Below are positions 41,277 to 49,688 of a DNA stretch of 64,000 nt, piece by piece. The translations under genes and the position numbers were made by a program. Within the stretch, counting starts at the first letter, position 1. Each line of letters starts with the position of its first letter. Origin of the DNA: Desulfobaculum sp044987625 (GTDB lineage Bacteria > Desulfobacterota > Desulfovibrionia > Desulfovibrionales > Desulfovibrionaceae); contig NZ_JBJDSB010000006.1 in the NCBI RefSeq assembly GCF_044987625.1, positions 1 through 64,000 of the forward strand, given 5' to 3'. The notes below the pieces were generated by a model that saw nothing but the letters and a program-made list of their open reading frames with translations, made no database searches and was not told the DNA's origin.

Positions 41277-43082
41277 ATGAAGAGCATAAAGAACACACGA
41301 AATTTCAGCATCATTGCGCACATCGACCACGGCAAGTCCACCCTTGCCGACCGTATCCTTGAGATTACGGGCCTCGTCAGTGCGCGGGAAAAGCGCGACC
41401 AGTACCTGGACAGGATGGAGCTTGAACGCGAACGCGGCATCACCATCAAGTCCCAGACCGTGCGCATTCCCTATACGGCCAAGGACGGCACCGAGTATGT
41501 GCTGAACCTCATCGACACGCCGGGCCACGTGGACTTCTCGTACGAAGTTTCGCGGTCCCTCGCCGCGTGCGAAGGCGCTTTGCTGGTGGTTGACGCCACG
41601 CAGGGCGTGCAGGCACAGACCCTTGCCAACGTCTACCTCGCGCTGGACAACGACCTTGAGATCATCCCCGTTCTCAACAAGATTGACCTGCCAAGCGCCG
41701 ACGTAGACACCGTGAAGCAGGAGATCGAGGAAATGATCGGTCTTGACTGCTCCGACGCCATCGAAGTCAGCGCCAAGACGGGCATGAACGTGGATAAGGT
41801 GCTGGAGGCCATCGTCGCCAAGCTGCCGCCGCCGGTGGGCGACTCGGAAGAGCGCCTGCGGGCCGTCATCTTCGACTCGTGGTACGACACGTACCGCGGC
41901 GTGGTTGTGCTGTTCCGCATGCTGGACGGCACCCTCAAGGTGGGCGACCGCATCCGCATTCACTCCACCAAGCGCGCCTTCGACGTCACCAACCTTGGCG
42001 TCTTCTCCCCCAACCCCAAGGAAGTCAAAGCACTCTACCCCGGCGACGTGGGCTTTTTGTGCGCCAACATGAAGGACATCACCGATGCCCCGGTTGGCGA
42101 CACCGTCACGCTGGAGAAGAACCCCACCGAGCTGCCCTGCCCCGGCTTTAAGGAAATCAAGCCCATGGTCTTCTGCGGCCTGTACCCGGTGGAACCCGCC
42201 GAGTACGAACCGCTCAAGGCCGCGCTGGAAAAGCTGCGCCTCAACGACGCGGCGTTCCATTTCGAGCCGGAAACATCCCAGGCCCTCGGCTTTGGCTTCC
42301 GCGCCGGATTCCTCGGCCTCCTGCATATGGAAATCATTCAGGAGCGCCTTGAACGCGAATTCGACGCCAAGCTCATCACCACCGCACCGTCCGTGGCGTA
42401 TAAAATCATCACCACAGACGGCGTGGAAACCATTATCGACAACCCGAGCAATCTGCCCGACCCGCAGGCCATTTCGTCCTTTGCGGAGCCGTATGTGCGC
42501 ATGGAAATCCACGTGCCCAACGAATTCGTCGGCCCTACGCTCAAACTGTGCGAGGAAAAGCGCGGCATCCAGAAGGATATGCGCTACATGACCTCCACCC
42601 GCGTCATCATTACCTACGAGCTGCCCTTTGCCGAAATCGTCTATGACTTCTTCGACAAGCTGAAATCCGTGACCCGAGGCTATGCCTCCATGGACTACGA
42701 GTTCATCGACTTCCGCGAAGCCGACCTCGTTAAGCTGGACATGCTCATCAATGGCGACGTGGTGGACGCCCTTGCCATCATTGTGCACCGCGAACGCGCG
42801 GCGCGCTACGGCCGCGCCGTGGCCCTGAAGCTGAAGAAGTCCATCCCGCGCCAGCTGTACGAGGTTATCGTGCAGGCCGCCATCGGCTCGCGCATCATCG
42901 CGCGCGAGCGCAACGCGCCCATGCGCAAAAACGTTACCGCCAAGTGCTACGGCGGCGACATCACGCGTAAGCGCAAACTTCTTGAAAAGCAGAAGGCCGG
43001 CAAAAAGCGCATGAAGAAGATGGGCAGTGTGGAAATCCCACAGGAAGCCTTCCTCGCCGCGCTCAAGGCCGAAACGGACTAA
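41277..43082 (+). CDS. lepA: elongation factor 4 (LepA)
   Basis: A 601-aa translational GTPase of the EF-G fold. G1 AHIDHGKSTLADRILE, switch LERERGITIKSQTVRI, G3 DTPGHVDFSYEVSR, G4 LNKIDLPSAD and the LepA-specific C-terminal domain (KRMKKMGSVEIPQEAFLAAL). The start is ATG 41277 by family length; no obvious ribosome binding site. It is followed 76 bp later by lepB, the classic lep operon order. Confidence 0.97.
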   Translation: MKSIKNTRNFSIIAHIDHGKSTLADRILEITGLVSAREKRDQYLDRMELERERGITIKSQTVRIPYTAKDGTEYVLNLIDTPGHVDFSYEVSRSLAACEGALLVVDATQGVQAQTLANVYLALDNDLEIIPVLNKIDLPSADVDTVKQEIEEMIGLDCSDAIEVSAKTGMNVDKVLEAIVAKLPPPVGDSEERLRAVIFDSWYDTYRGVVVLFRMLDGTLKVGDRIRIHSTKRAFDVTNLGVFSPNPKEVKALYPGDVGFLCANMKDITDAPVGDTVTLEKNPTELPCPGFKEIKPMVFCGLYPVEPAEYEPLKAALEKLRLNDAAFHFEPETSQALGFGFRAGFLGLLHMEIIQERLEREFDAKLITTAPSVAYKIITTDGVETIIDNPSNLPDPQAISSFAEPYVRMEIHVPNEFVGPTLKLCEEKRGIQKDMRYMTSTRVIITYELPFAEIVYDFFDKLKSVTRGYASMDYEFIDFREADLVKLDMLINGDVVDALAIIVHRERAARYGRAVALKLKKSIPRQLYEVIVQAAIGSRIIARERNAPMRKNVTAKCYGGDITRKRKLLEKQKAGKKRMKKMGSVEIPQEAFLAALKAETD

Positions 43083-43158
43083 ACCGCGCCAGCAACTCAG
43101 ACGAACTGCGGAAGGGGCCGCCATGCCCCTTCCTCACATACCCAGAGGTTACGAACCC

Positions 43159-43758
43159 ATGAATCCCAGATGGCACAAGGTCCTGCGTGATTATGCCGAA
43201 GCGCTCATCATCGCGCTTGTTCTTGCCTTTTTCATCCGCTCCTTTGTGGTACAGGCCTTTAAGATTCCTTCCGGCTCCATGCTGGAGACCCTCCAGATTG
43301 GAGACCAGCTTCTCGTCAATAAATTCATCTACGGGGTGAAGCTGCCCTTCACGGACGTGACGCTGCTGCCCATTTCCGACCCCGAGCACGGCGACATCAT
43401 CGTCTTCCGCTACCCGCGCGACGAGTCCAAGGACTACATCAAGCGCGTCATCGGCACCCCCGGCGACACCCTTGAAATGCGCGACAACGTGGTCTACCGC
43501 AACGGCGAGCGCCTCGACGAGCCGTACCTCGCCGGACTGCCGCCCAAAAACTTCCCGCCCACGCACAACTTCGGCCCCATCACCCTGCCCGAAGGCAAAT
43601 ACTTCTGCATGGGCGACAACCGCGAAAACTCCTCGGACTCCCGCTACTGGGGCTTCGTGGACCGCTCGCAAATCATCGGCAAGGCATGGCGCATCTACTG
43701 GTCATGGGAGGCCCCCCTCAACATCCGTTGGGGCCGCCTCGGCCAACTGGTCGAATAG
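43159..43758 (+). CDS. lepB: signal peptidase I
   Basis: A 199-aa membrane protease that removes signal peptides. One N-terminal helix (AEALIIALVLAFFIRSFVV), catalytic S40 in IPSGSM, general base K95 in YIKRVIGTPGD, and the box MGDNRENSSDSRYWGFV. ATG 43159 with AGAGG upstream gives the usual N-terminus MNPRWHKVLRDY; an in-frame ATG at 43123 would add 12 residues. Shorter than E. coli LepB, as in many non-enteric bacteria. Confidence 0.95.
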   Translation: MNPRWHKVLRDYAEALIIALVLAFFIRSFVVQAFKIPSGSMLETLQIGDQLLVNKFIYGVKLPFTDVTLLPISDPEHGDIIVFRYPRDESKDYIKRVIGTPGDTLEMRDNVVYRNGERLDEPYLAGLPPKNFPPTHNFGPITLPEGKYFCMGDNRENSSDSRYWGFVDRSQIIGKAWRIYWSWEAPLNIRWGRLGQLVE

Positions 43759-43785
43759 CCCGCCCCGCCGCGCCCACAACGCAAC

Positions 43786-43821
43786 ACACGGCCCGGTCCA
43801 TTTTGGACCGGGCCGTGTTTC
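43786..43821 (+). terminator. terminator of the lep operon
   Basis: ACACGGCCCGGTCC-atttt-GGACCGGGCCGTGT with TTT after. Confidence 0.85.
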
Positions 43822-43940
43822 GTTTGTGGGCCTCTTGCCGCCCCACCCTCTCCGCCTGCAAATGCCGTTTGCATTCCTATATTCATCAATATATATACAG
43901 CACTGCCTGTTCGAAAAACCTTTTCCCCGACTGAAGCCAC

Positions 43941-45470
43941 ATGATTTCCACCGTTTCCTGCGCCGCCCTCATGGGCATTGATGCCTTCCGGGTGCAACTC
44001 GAAGTTGATTTGTCACGTTCCGGCATGCCTGCCTTTACCATGGTGGGCCTTGTGGAGGGGGCTGTGCGCGAAAGCAAGGAGCGCGTCCTCTCCGCCCTGC
44101 GCAACTCGGGCTTCAAGCTGCCGCCCTCGCGCATCACCGTCAATCTGGCCCCGGCAACGGTGCGCAAGGAAGGCAGCGCCTATGACCTGCCCCTCGCCCT
44201 TGGCCTGCTGGCTGGTGCGGGCACCATTGACGCCGGCGCCCTTGGCGGGTGGTACTTTGCCGGGGAGCTGTCCCTCAGCGGCGAGGTACGGCCCGTGTCC
44301 GGGATTCTGCCCATGGCCGTGCGCGCGCGGGACGAGGGGGCCAAGGGTCTCGTGGTCCCGGCGGCCAACGTCGCCGAGGCTTCGGTGGTGGACGGCGTCA
44401 GCGTCTACCCCGCCGCCACCCTTGCGGACGTGGTGCGCCACATTACGGGGGAAGCGCCCCTCGAGCCTGCCCCCAGCACCTTGCAGGACCTCTGGGCCAT
44501 GCGCGAAGCCTTTCCCGTGGACTTCAGCGAAGTAAAGGGGCAGGAACACGCCAAGCGCGCCATAGAAATCGCCTCGGCAGGCGGGCATAATTTGCTGTTC
44601 ATCGGCCCGCCCGGCAGCGGCAAGACCATGCTGGCCAGCCGCATTCCCACGGTGCTGCCGCCCCTCACCTTTGACGAAGCCCTTGAGGTCACCAAAATCT
44701 ATTCCGTGGCGGGACTCCTGGACGGTGAACCACTCTGTGTGGCGCGTCCCTTCCGCCGCCCGCACCACACCATTTCCGACGCTGGCCTCATCGGCGGCGG
44801 CGCGTATCCGCGGCCGGGGGAAGTGTCGCTGGCCCACCGGGGCGTGCTCTTCCTTGACGAGCTTCCCGAATTCAAAAAGAACGTGCTGGAGGTGCTCCGC
44901 CAGCCGCTGGAAGACGGGCGGGTCACCCTGTCCCGCGCGGCAATCTCCCTCACCTACCCGGCGGACCTGATGCTGGTGGCGGCCATGAATCCGTGCCCCT
45001 GCGGCTATTACGGCGACGCCAAGCACGCCTGCACCTGCACGCCGCATCAAATTGGGGCGTACCGCTCGCGCCTGTCCGGCCCCCTCCTGGACCGCATTGA
45101 CCTGCATGTGGAGGTGCCCGCCGTCAATTATGACGACCTGCGGGCGGACGGCCATGGCGCAGATTCCGCCACCATGCGCCAGCGCATCCTTACCGCGCGC
45201 AGCGTGCAGGCCACGCGGTACGAGGGGCAAACCATCTTGACCAACTCCGAGCTCAGCGGCCGCCTGCTGGAGCGCTACTGCGCCCTCACCAGCGCAGAAC
45301 ACGCGTTTTTGGAAAAGGCCGTGCACAGCCTTGGCCTGTCCGCACGGGCCTATACGCGGGTGCTGCGCATTGCCCGCACCATTGCCGACCTTGACGGCGC
45401 AGACGCCATCGCCGCGCCGCATCTGGCGGAAGCCATCAACTACCGAAGCCTCGACCGGCCGGGAATATAA
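43941..45470 (+). CDS. comM: ComM/YifB-family AAA ATPase
   Basis: A 509-aa protein of the Mg-chelatase-like ATPase family. In naturally competent bacteria ComM drives branch migration during DNA uptake. The N-terminal Lon-like domain (PAFTMVGLVEGAVRESKERV) is followed by Walker A IGPPGSGKTMLASRIP, Walker B LFLDELPEF and a Cys cluster CPCGYYGDAKHACTC. It is widespread in non-competent bacteria as well. A 57-aa gene follows 20 bp later. Confidence 0.93.
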   Translation: MISTVSCAALMGIDAFRVQLEVDLSRSGMPAFTMVGLVEGAVRESKERVLSALRNSGFKLPPSRITVNLAPATVRKEGSAYDLPLALGLLAGAGTIDAGALGGWYFAGELSLSGEVRPVSGILPMAVRARDEGAKGLVVPAANVAEASVVDGVSVYPAATLADVVRHITGEAPLEPAPSTLQDLWAMREAFPVDFSEVKGQEHAKRAIEIASAGGHNLLFIGPPGSGKTMLASRIPTVLPPLTFDEALEVTKIYSVAGLLDGEPLCVARPFRRPHHTISDAGLIGGGAYPRPGEVSLAHRGVLFLDELPEFKKNVLEVLRQPLEDGRVTLSRAAISLTYPADLMLVAAMNPCPCGYYGDAKHACTCTPHQIGAYRSRLSGPLLDRIDLHVEVPAVNYDDLRADGHGADSATMRQRILTARSVQATRYEGQTILTNSELSGRLLERYCALTSAEHAFLEKAVHSLGLSARAYTRVLRIARTIADLDGADAIAAPHLAEAINYRSLDRPGI

Positions 45471-45490
45471 CCCCGCCACGGGAGGAAGCC

Positions 45491-45664
45491 ATGTCCCTTC
45501 TCAAGCCCATGTGCGACATCTGCCCCATGCGCCGCCGCGCCGAACGCCGCCCGGATTCGCTGCTGGCCCGGCTATGGCGCTGGCACACCTCGTGGTGCCC
45601 CGGCTACCGCCTGTACCAGCGGCAAAAGCGCGCCGACGCCCCACGCCGCGTGCGCGAGCCGTAG
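45491..45664 (+). CDS. small Cys- and Arg-rich protein
   Basis: A 57-aa ORF with GGAGG 5 nt before ATG 45491, 20 bp after comM. It starts MSLLKPMCDICPMRRRAER, continues with an aromatic stretch LWRWHTSWCPGYRLYQ and ends basic. Three Cys (C8, C11, C36) could bind metal. No family recognised. Strong translation signal and position support a real gene, possibly co-expressed with comM. Confidence 0.65.
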   Translation: MSLLKPMCDICPMRRRAERRPDSLLARLWRWHTSWCPGYRLYQRQKRADAPRRVREP

Positions 45665-45723
45665 TCCAGCGCAGTTTTCCACAGCGCGCCGACTTTTCCA
45701 CATCCGCCCGGCGCCATGTGGCG

Positions 45724-48700
45724 CTAATCGGAGAAAATGCTCTTGAGCGCAAAGAACCGACGGAATTCGGTATGCGGGACAGGGCGCGAGAACAAGAAGC
45801 CCTGCGCGTGGGTGCATCCGTGCCGGCGCAAAAACTCCACCTGTTCGGGAGTCTCCACGCCTTCGGCCACCACGTTCAGGCCAAGGCTCTCGGCCAGTTG
45901 CAGGATGGTGCGGGGTACCACTTCGCTCTCGGGGTTCTCTCCGGTGATGTCCTGCACAAAGGAGCGGTCAATTTTAAGAGTATCAATAGGCAGGCGGCGC
46001 AAGTAGGACAGGGATGAATACCCGGTGCCGAAGTCGTCCAGCAGCACGCGCACGCCCATACGCGACAGCCGCCCCAGAATCTCCGAGGCCTGCTGCATAT
46101 TCTGCATCAGCAGTGTTTCGGTGATTTCCACGCCCATCTGCCCCGGCGCAAGGCCCGTGCGGGAGAGAATGGTCCGCACCTCGTCAGGCAGATTGGTCCC
46201 GGCAAAGTGCCGCGCGGACAGATTAATGGAAATCTTGAAATCCTTGGCCCCTTCCTTTTGCCACAGGGCCACGCGCTCCGCCGCATCCTCCATGACCTGC
46301 AAGTCAATGGGCACAATAAGCCCCGTCTCCTCGGCAAGGGGGATAAAGTCGTTGGGCGGGACAATAGCGCCATCGGGCTGTACCCAGCGCACCAAGGCCT
46401 CCGCGCCAATGACCTCACCCGTAAACAGGTCCACCTGCGGCTGATAATAGCTGACGAAATTTCTGTGCTTCACTGCGGTGCGAAGCTCACCCTCAATGGT
46501 CAGACGGCGCATGGCCTTCTGGTTCATCTCCGCCGTAAACATGCTAAAGGAATTCTGCTCCGTGCGCTTGGCCTGATACATGGCCATGTCGGCATTTTGG
46601 ACCAGCTCCTCCGGGCTGGAGACGCCATCGTCGGGATACACACTCACGCCGATACTAAAGCCCAAATAGAAATCCTGATTCCGGTAGTGGAAGGGCCGCG
46701 CAAAGCGGTCATTAATGGATGTGGCAAGGCGCGCCAACGCGTTGCCATCCTTGGCGTCGTCCACCACCACAAGAAACTCGTCACCGCCAAGGCGGGCCAC
46801 GGTGTCCTTGCTGCGCACCACTTCGCACAGGCGCTCCGCCACCATGCGCAGCACTTCGTCGCCGCTTTGGTGGCCCAGCAGGTCGTTGACCAGCTTAAAA
46901 TTATCAAGATCCAGCAGAAAAACGCCCACGGAGCACTTGCGCCGCTGGGCCACCTCTATGGCGCGCTCCAAGCGCTCCATAAGCAGGCGGCGGTTGGGCA
47001 GACCGGTCAACTCATCATAGAACGCCTGCTGAACAAGCTGCTCCTCGGCCTTTTTCCGCTCCGTAATGTCCACAAGGGACGCCACGCTGATGCGTTCGCC
47101 AGGAACCATAGCCACCGTAAGAGTGACATCGTGGGCCTTGCCCTCTGTATCGATAACACGCGCCTCGTACATGCGCGGCGCATCCATGGGGTCCTGCCGC
47201 CGCGAGCGGTGGTATTCCAGCATGCGGGGCACATCTTCGGGATGGAACAGGTCCACCCACGAGACCTTGCCCTCAAGCTCCTGCGCGGAGCGGCCAACCA
47301 ACGCCTCAAACTCCGGATTCGCCAGCAGGATGGTGGTATCTTCCTCAATGAGCATGGTGGCCGCGCCGGTGTTCATGAACACCGTCCTGTACAGCTTTTC
47401 CGTTTCCTGCAGGGCAAGCTGGGTTTCCTCCAGCGCCGTGATGTCCACCATGGTTTCAAGAATGCACGCGCGGCCCTGCCACGTCACACGCGCGGCGGTG
47501 CTGACAATGCTCACCACGGCCCCATCCTTGCGCCGCAGTTGGCGGACCTTGGTCCGGCCCACATCCTCGGTATGCACCAGCGGGCATCCCGATGTATCCT
47601 CGGCCTTGCAGAGCCGGTCCACACAGGGCGCGCCCAGCACCTCCGAGGCATCCAGCCCAAACAGCTCCAGAACAAAAGGATTGACCTCCAGCACCTCCAA
47701 CGACGATTCATCCACAATCATCACCCCAGCATGCAGATGACTGAGTATCTGACTGAAGAAGTGCTCATTCTCGCGAAGCTGCTCCAGCATGCCGTTGATG
47801 TCGTGCGCGAGCACGGCCACTTCGTCAGTGCCGCTCAGCTCCACGGCCCCGGAGTACCCCGGCCCCTTGGTAATGCGTGAGACCTGCCGCCCAAGGCGCG
47901 ACAAACGCGAAACCACCAACGAATCCATCAGCGCGATAACCACAGCCACCAGCACCATCGCCGGAGCAATCACCCCTGCAATATGATACCGCACCACCCG
48001 CCCGGCAAGGGCGTGCAGCGGGCGGGGCATCTTGGCGGCAACCAACAGCGAAGGACTGCCGAACACATCGGCAACGGGCGCCACAGCCATCAAACGTGCC
48101 GGGGACAGCGCCCGGACAGTGCCAGGCGCATCAGCCAAATCACGCACAAGCTCCGGCACATTGGGCGCGCCCGCCACATACAGGGATAAATCCAACCCCG
48201 CCTCGGCCTCGGCGCGCTGCACAAAAGCCTCATCCATCACCCGTCCCATCACGCACGCCCCGCGCGGCGGACCGGACGGCATGCTCGTCAGCACAGGCAT
48301 CGCCGAAACAATATGCGGCACCCCGTCAAAGAGCAGCACGCCAGACAAGCCCTCCGTGCCGTAGTCCTGCCCACGCAGCCACAATTCGCGCAGGGCCTGT
48401 CGTAACTGGCCGGGCAGAGGTAAAAAGACCCCCCGGTCAAGGTCTGCCAGCCGCCCGGTGGCAACGGAGCCATCGTTATGCAGGAAGACGACAAAACGCA
48501 GACGCTGTTCCTCAAAGGTAGAAAACGTCAGGTTGGATTCGACATACGCGGCGTTGCGGTTTTCCATGAAGGCGTAGGTGTCGTCCCACCATGCCCAGTC
48601 CCGCGTCAAAGACGCCAGCGAGTGGACCTCGCCGTCCAGAATATTGCGCACCCGCGTCAGGTCGCGAAGCGCATTCTCGCGCTCAACGGCGCTGAACCCG

Positions 48701-48798
48701 TCCGTATAAACCATAGATATAACCAAGACGGACAGAACCAGCATCGTTGCGCTGGCTAGGAGCACAACCGTGGTCATTGTGCTGCGCAGGGTCTTCAT
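45724..48798 (-). CDS. CHASE4/PAS/GGDEF/EAL c-di-GMP enzyme
   Basis: A 1024-aa inner membrane protein. N-terminal helix (about 8-30); periplasmic CHASE4-type sensor with WAWWDDTYAFMENRN; second helix (about 260-285); HAMP-like linker; two PAS domains; GGDEF with RLGGDEFLVVVDD and inhibitory site RSKD; EAL with GAEALVRW, DDFGTGYSSLSYL, LKIDRSF and AEGVET. Both catalytic sites look intact. Starts TTG 48822, GTG 48801 and ATG 48798 are possible; I use ATG. Confidence 0.9.
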   Translation of the reverse strand: MKTLRSTMTTVVLLASATMLVLSVLVISMVYTDGFSAVERENALRDLTRVRNILDGEVHSLASLTRDWAWWDDTYAFMENRNAAYVESNLTFSTFEEQRLRFVVFLHNDGSVATGRLADLDRGVFLPLPGQLRQALRELWLRGQDYGTEGLSGVLLFDGVPHIVSAMPVLTSMPSGPPRGACVMGRVMDEAFVQRAEAEAGLDLSLYVAGAPNVPELVRDLADAPGTVRALSPARLMAVAPVADVFGSPSLLVAAKMPRPLHALAGRVVRYHIAGVIAPAMVLVAVVIALMDSLVVSRLSRLGRQVSRITKGPGYSGAVELSGTDEVAVLAHDINGMLEQLRENEHFFSQILSHLHAGVMIVDESSLEVLEVNPFVLELFGLDASEVLGAPCVDRLCKAEDTSGCPLVHTEDVGRTKVRQLRRKDGAVVSIVSTAARVTWQGRACILETMVDITALEETQLALQETEKLYRTVFMNTGAATMLIEEDTTILLANPEFEALVGRSAQELEGKVSWVDLFHPEDVPRMLEYHRSRRQDPMDAPRMYEARVIDTEGKAHDVTLTVAMVPGERISVASLVDITERKKAEEQLVQQAFYDELTGLPNRRLLMERLERAIEVAQRRKCSVGVFLLDLDNFKLVNDLLGHQSGDEVLRMVAERLCEVVRSKDTVARLGGDEFLVVVDDAKDGNALARLATSINDRFARPFHYRNQDFYLGFSIGVSVYPDDGVSSPEELVQNADMAMYQAKRTEQNSFSMFTAEMNQKAMRRLTIEGELRTAVKHRNFVSYYQPQVDLFTGEVIGAEALVRWVQPDGAIVPPNDFIPLAEETGLIVPIDLQVMEDAAERVALWQKEGAKDFKISINLSARHFAGTNLPDEVRTILSRTGLAPGQMGVEITETLLMQNMQQASEILGRLSRMGVRVLLDDFGTGYSSLSYLRRLPIDTLKIDRSFVQDITGENPESEVVPRTILQLAESLGLNVVAEGVETPEQVEFLRRHGCTHAQGFLFSRPVPHTEFRRFFALKSIFSD

Positions 48799-48928
48799 CA
48801 CAATGTGGCCACCTCGCCGCAATTCGCACAGGTTTGGAGGGAGTTTTCACTCTACCACGCCTGCAGTGCCGAAACAATCTGCGGCGCACGCCCAATGCCC
48901 AGCGGACACTCCTTTTCGCCGCAAAAGC

Positions 48929-48961
48929 AAAAAAAAAGCGCCCGGGCATAAGCCCGGGCGC
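48929..48961 (-). terminator. terminator of the zinc-finger/Tudor gene
   Basis: GCGCCCGGGC-ataa-GCCCGGGCGC (48938-48961) with nine T on the minus strand. Confidence 0.92.
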
Positions 48962-48988
48962 CAGAAAGGCACAAAAGAGGTGGCCGCG

Positions 48989-49522
48989 TTAGGCGACCTG
49001 GCGAAGCGCACAGCGCAGGAGCTTTTCCCCACACTGGAAGAGAATCTTCACCTTGTCGGTATCCACAAGCTCGCACACATAGCCGGTGCCGAACTTGGGG
49101 TGCTCGATAACGTCGTCCAGCTCGTACTCGCCCTGCATGCTGTAGGGCTTGGGAGCGTTTTCACTGCGGGCCTGCAGGGCCTTTTCCCACAGCTTGCGGA
49201 CGGCTTCGGAATTGACGGCTGCGGCGGCGGCCTTCTTTTTGGACGCGGCGGTGCGGCGCGGGGTGCTGGCGGTGCTGCCGCCTGTGGCGCCGGCCTTGCG
49301 TACGGGGCTGACCTTGCCGCCGGAACGCTTGACCACGGTCGCGGAGGTTTCGGCCTTCTGCACGCGGGGCGGGCGATGCTTATGCATGCTTCCACACGCG
49401 CAGCACTGGACCTTGATCACTTCGCCATCAACCATGGCGGCAATGATATGATTCGTTACGTCCTTACACCGAGAGCAACGGGACTCGGTGTATCCACCTA
49501 CAGAAAGCTTTTTTGTGGCCAT
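48989..49522 (-). CDS. zinc-finger protein with PcrA/UvrD-type Tudor-like C-terminus
   Basis: A 177-aa protein of unknown function. Residues 16-43 hold a CxxC...CxxC zinc site (CSRC, then CCAC). Residues about 50-110 are an Ala/Lys/Thr-rich linker. The C-terminal ~45 residues (DVIEHPKFGTGYVCELVD, VKILFQCGEKLL) match the pattern of the C-terminal Tudor-like fold of PcrA/UvrD helicases (HPKFGxGxV...F..GxK.L), which contacts RNA polymerase. ATG 49522 has AAGGA upstream. It has its own terminator. A link to transcription or RNA polymerase is inference from that domain. Confidence 0.8.
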   Translation of the reverse strand: MATKKLSVGGYTESRCSRCKDVTNHIIAAMVDGEVIKVQCCACGSMHKHRPPRVQKAETSATVVKRSGGKVSPVRKAGATGGSTASTPRRTAASKKKAAAAAVNSEAVRKLWEKALQARSENAPKPYSMQGEYELDDVIEHPKFGTGYVCELVDTDKVKILFQCGEKLLRCALRQVA

Positions 49523-49561
49523 ACGTCTGTTAATCCTTGTCTCGAAAATCTGGGGGCAAAC

Positions 49562-49589
49562 AAAAAACCACAAGGTTCAACCTTGTGGT
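49562..49589 (-). terminator. terminator of the lipoprotein gene
   Basis: ACCACAAGG-ttcaa-CCTTGTGGT stem (49567-49589) with TTTTTTG on the minus strand, about 100 bp past the stop at 49689. Confidence 0.8.
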
Positions 49590-49688
49590 CGCTGTGTTCC
49601 GGATGCGGACCTTTGCCTAGTCTTTTCTCAGACGCTTTGCAACCCCAAGATGAGGCGTACCCCGCGCCTTTTCTGCCTTTGCCAAGCA

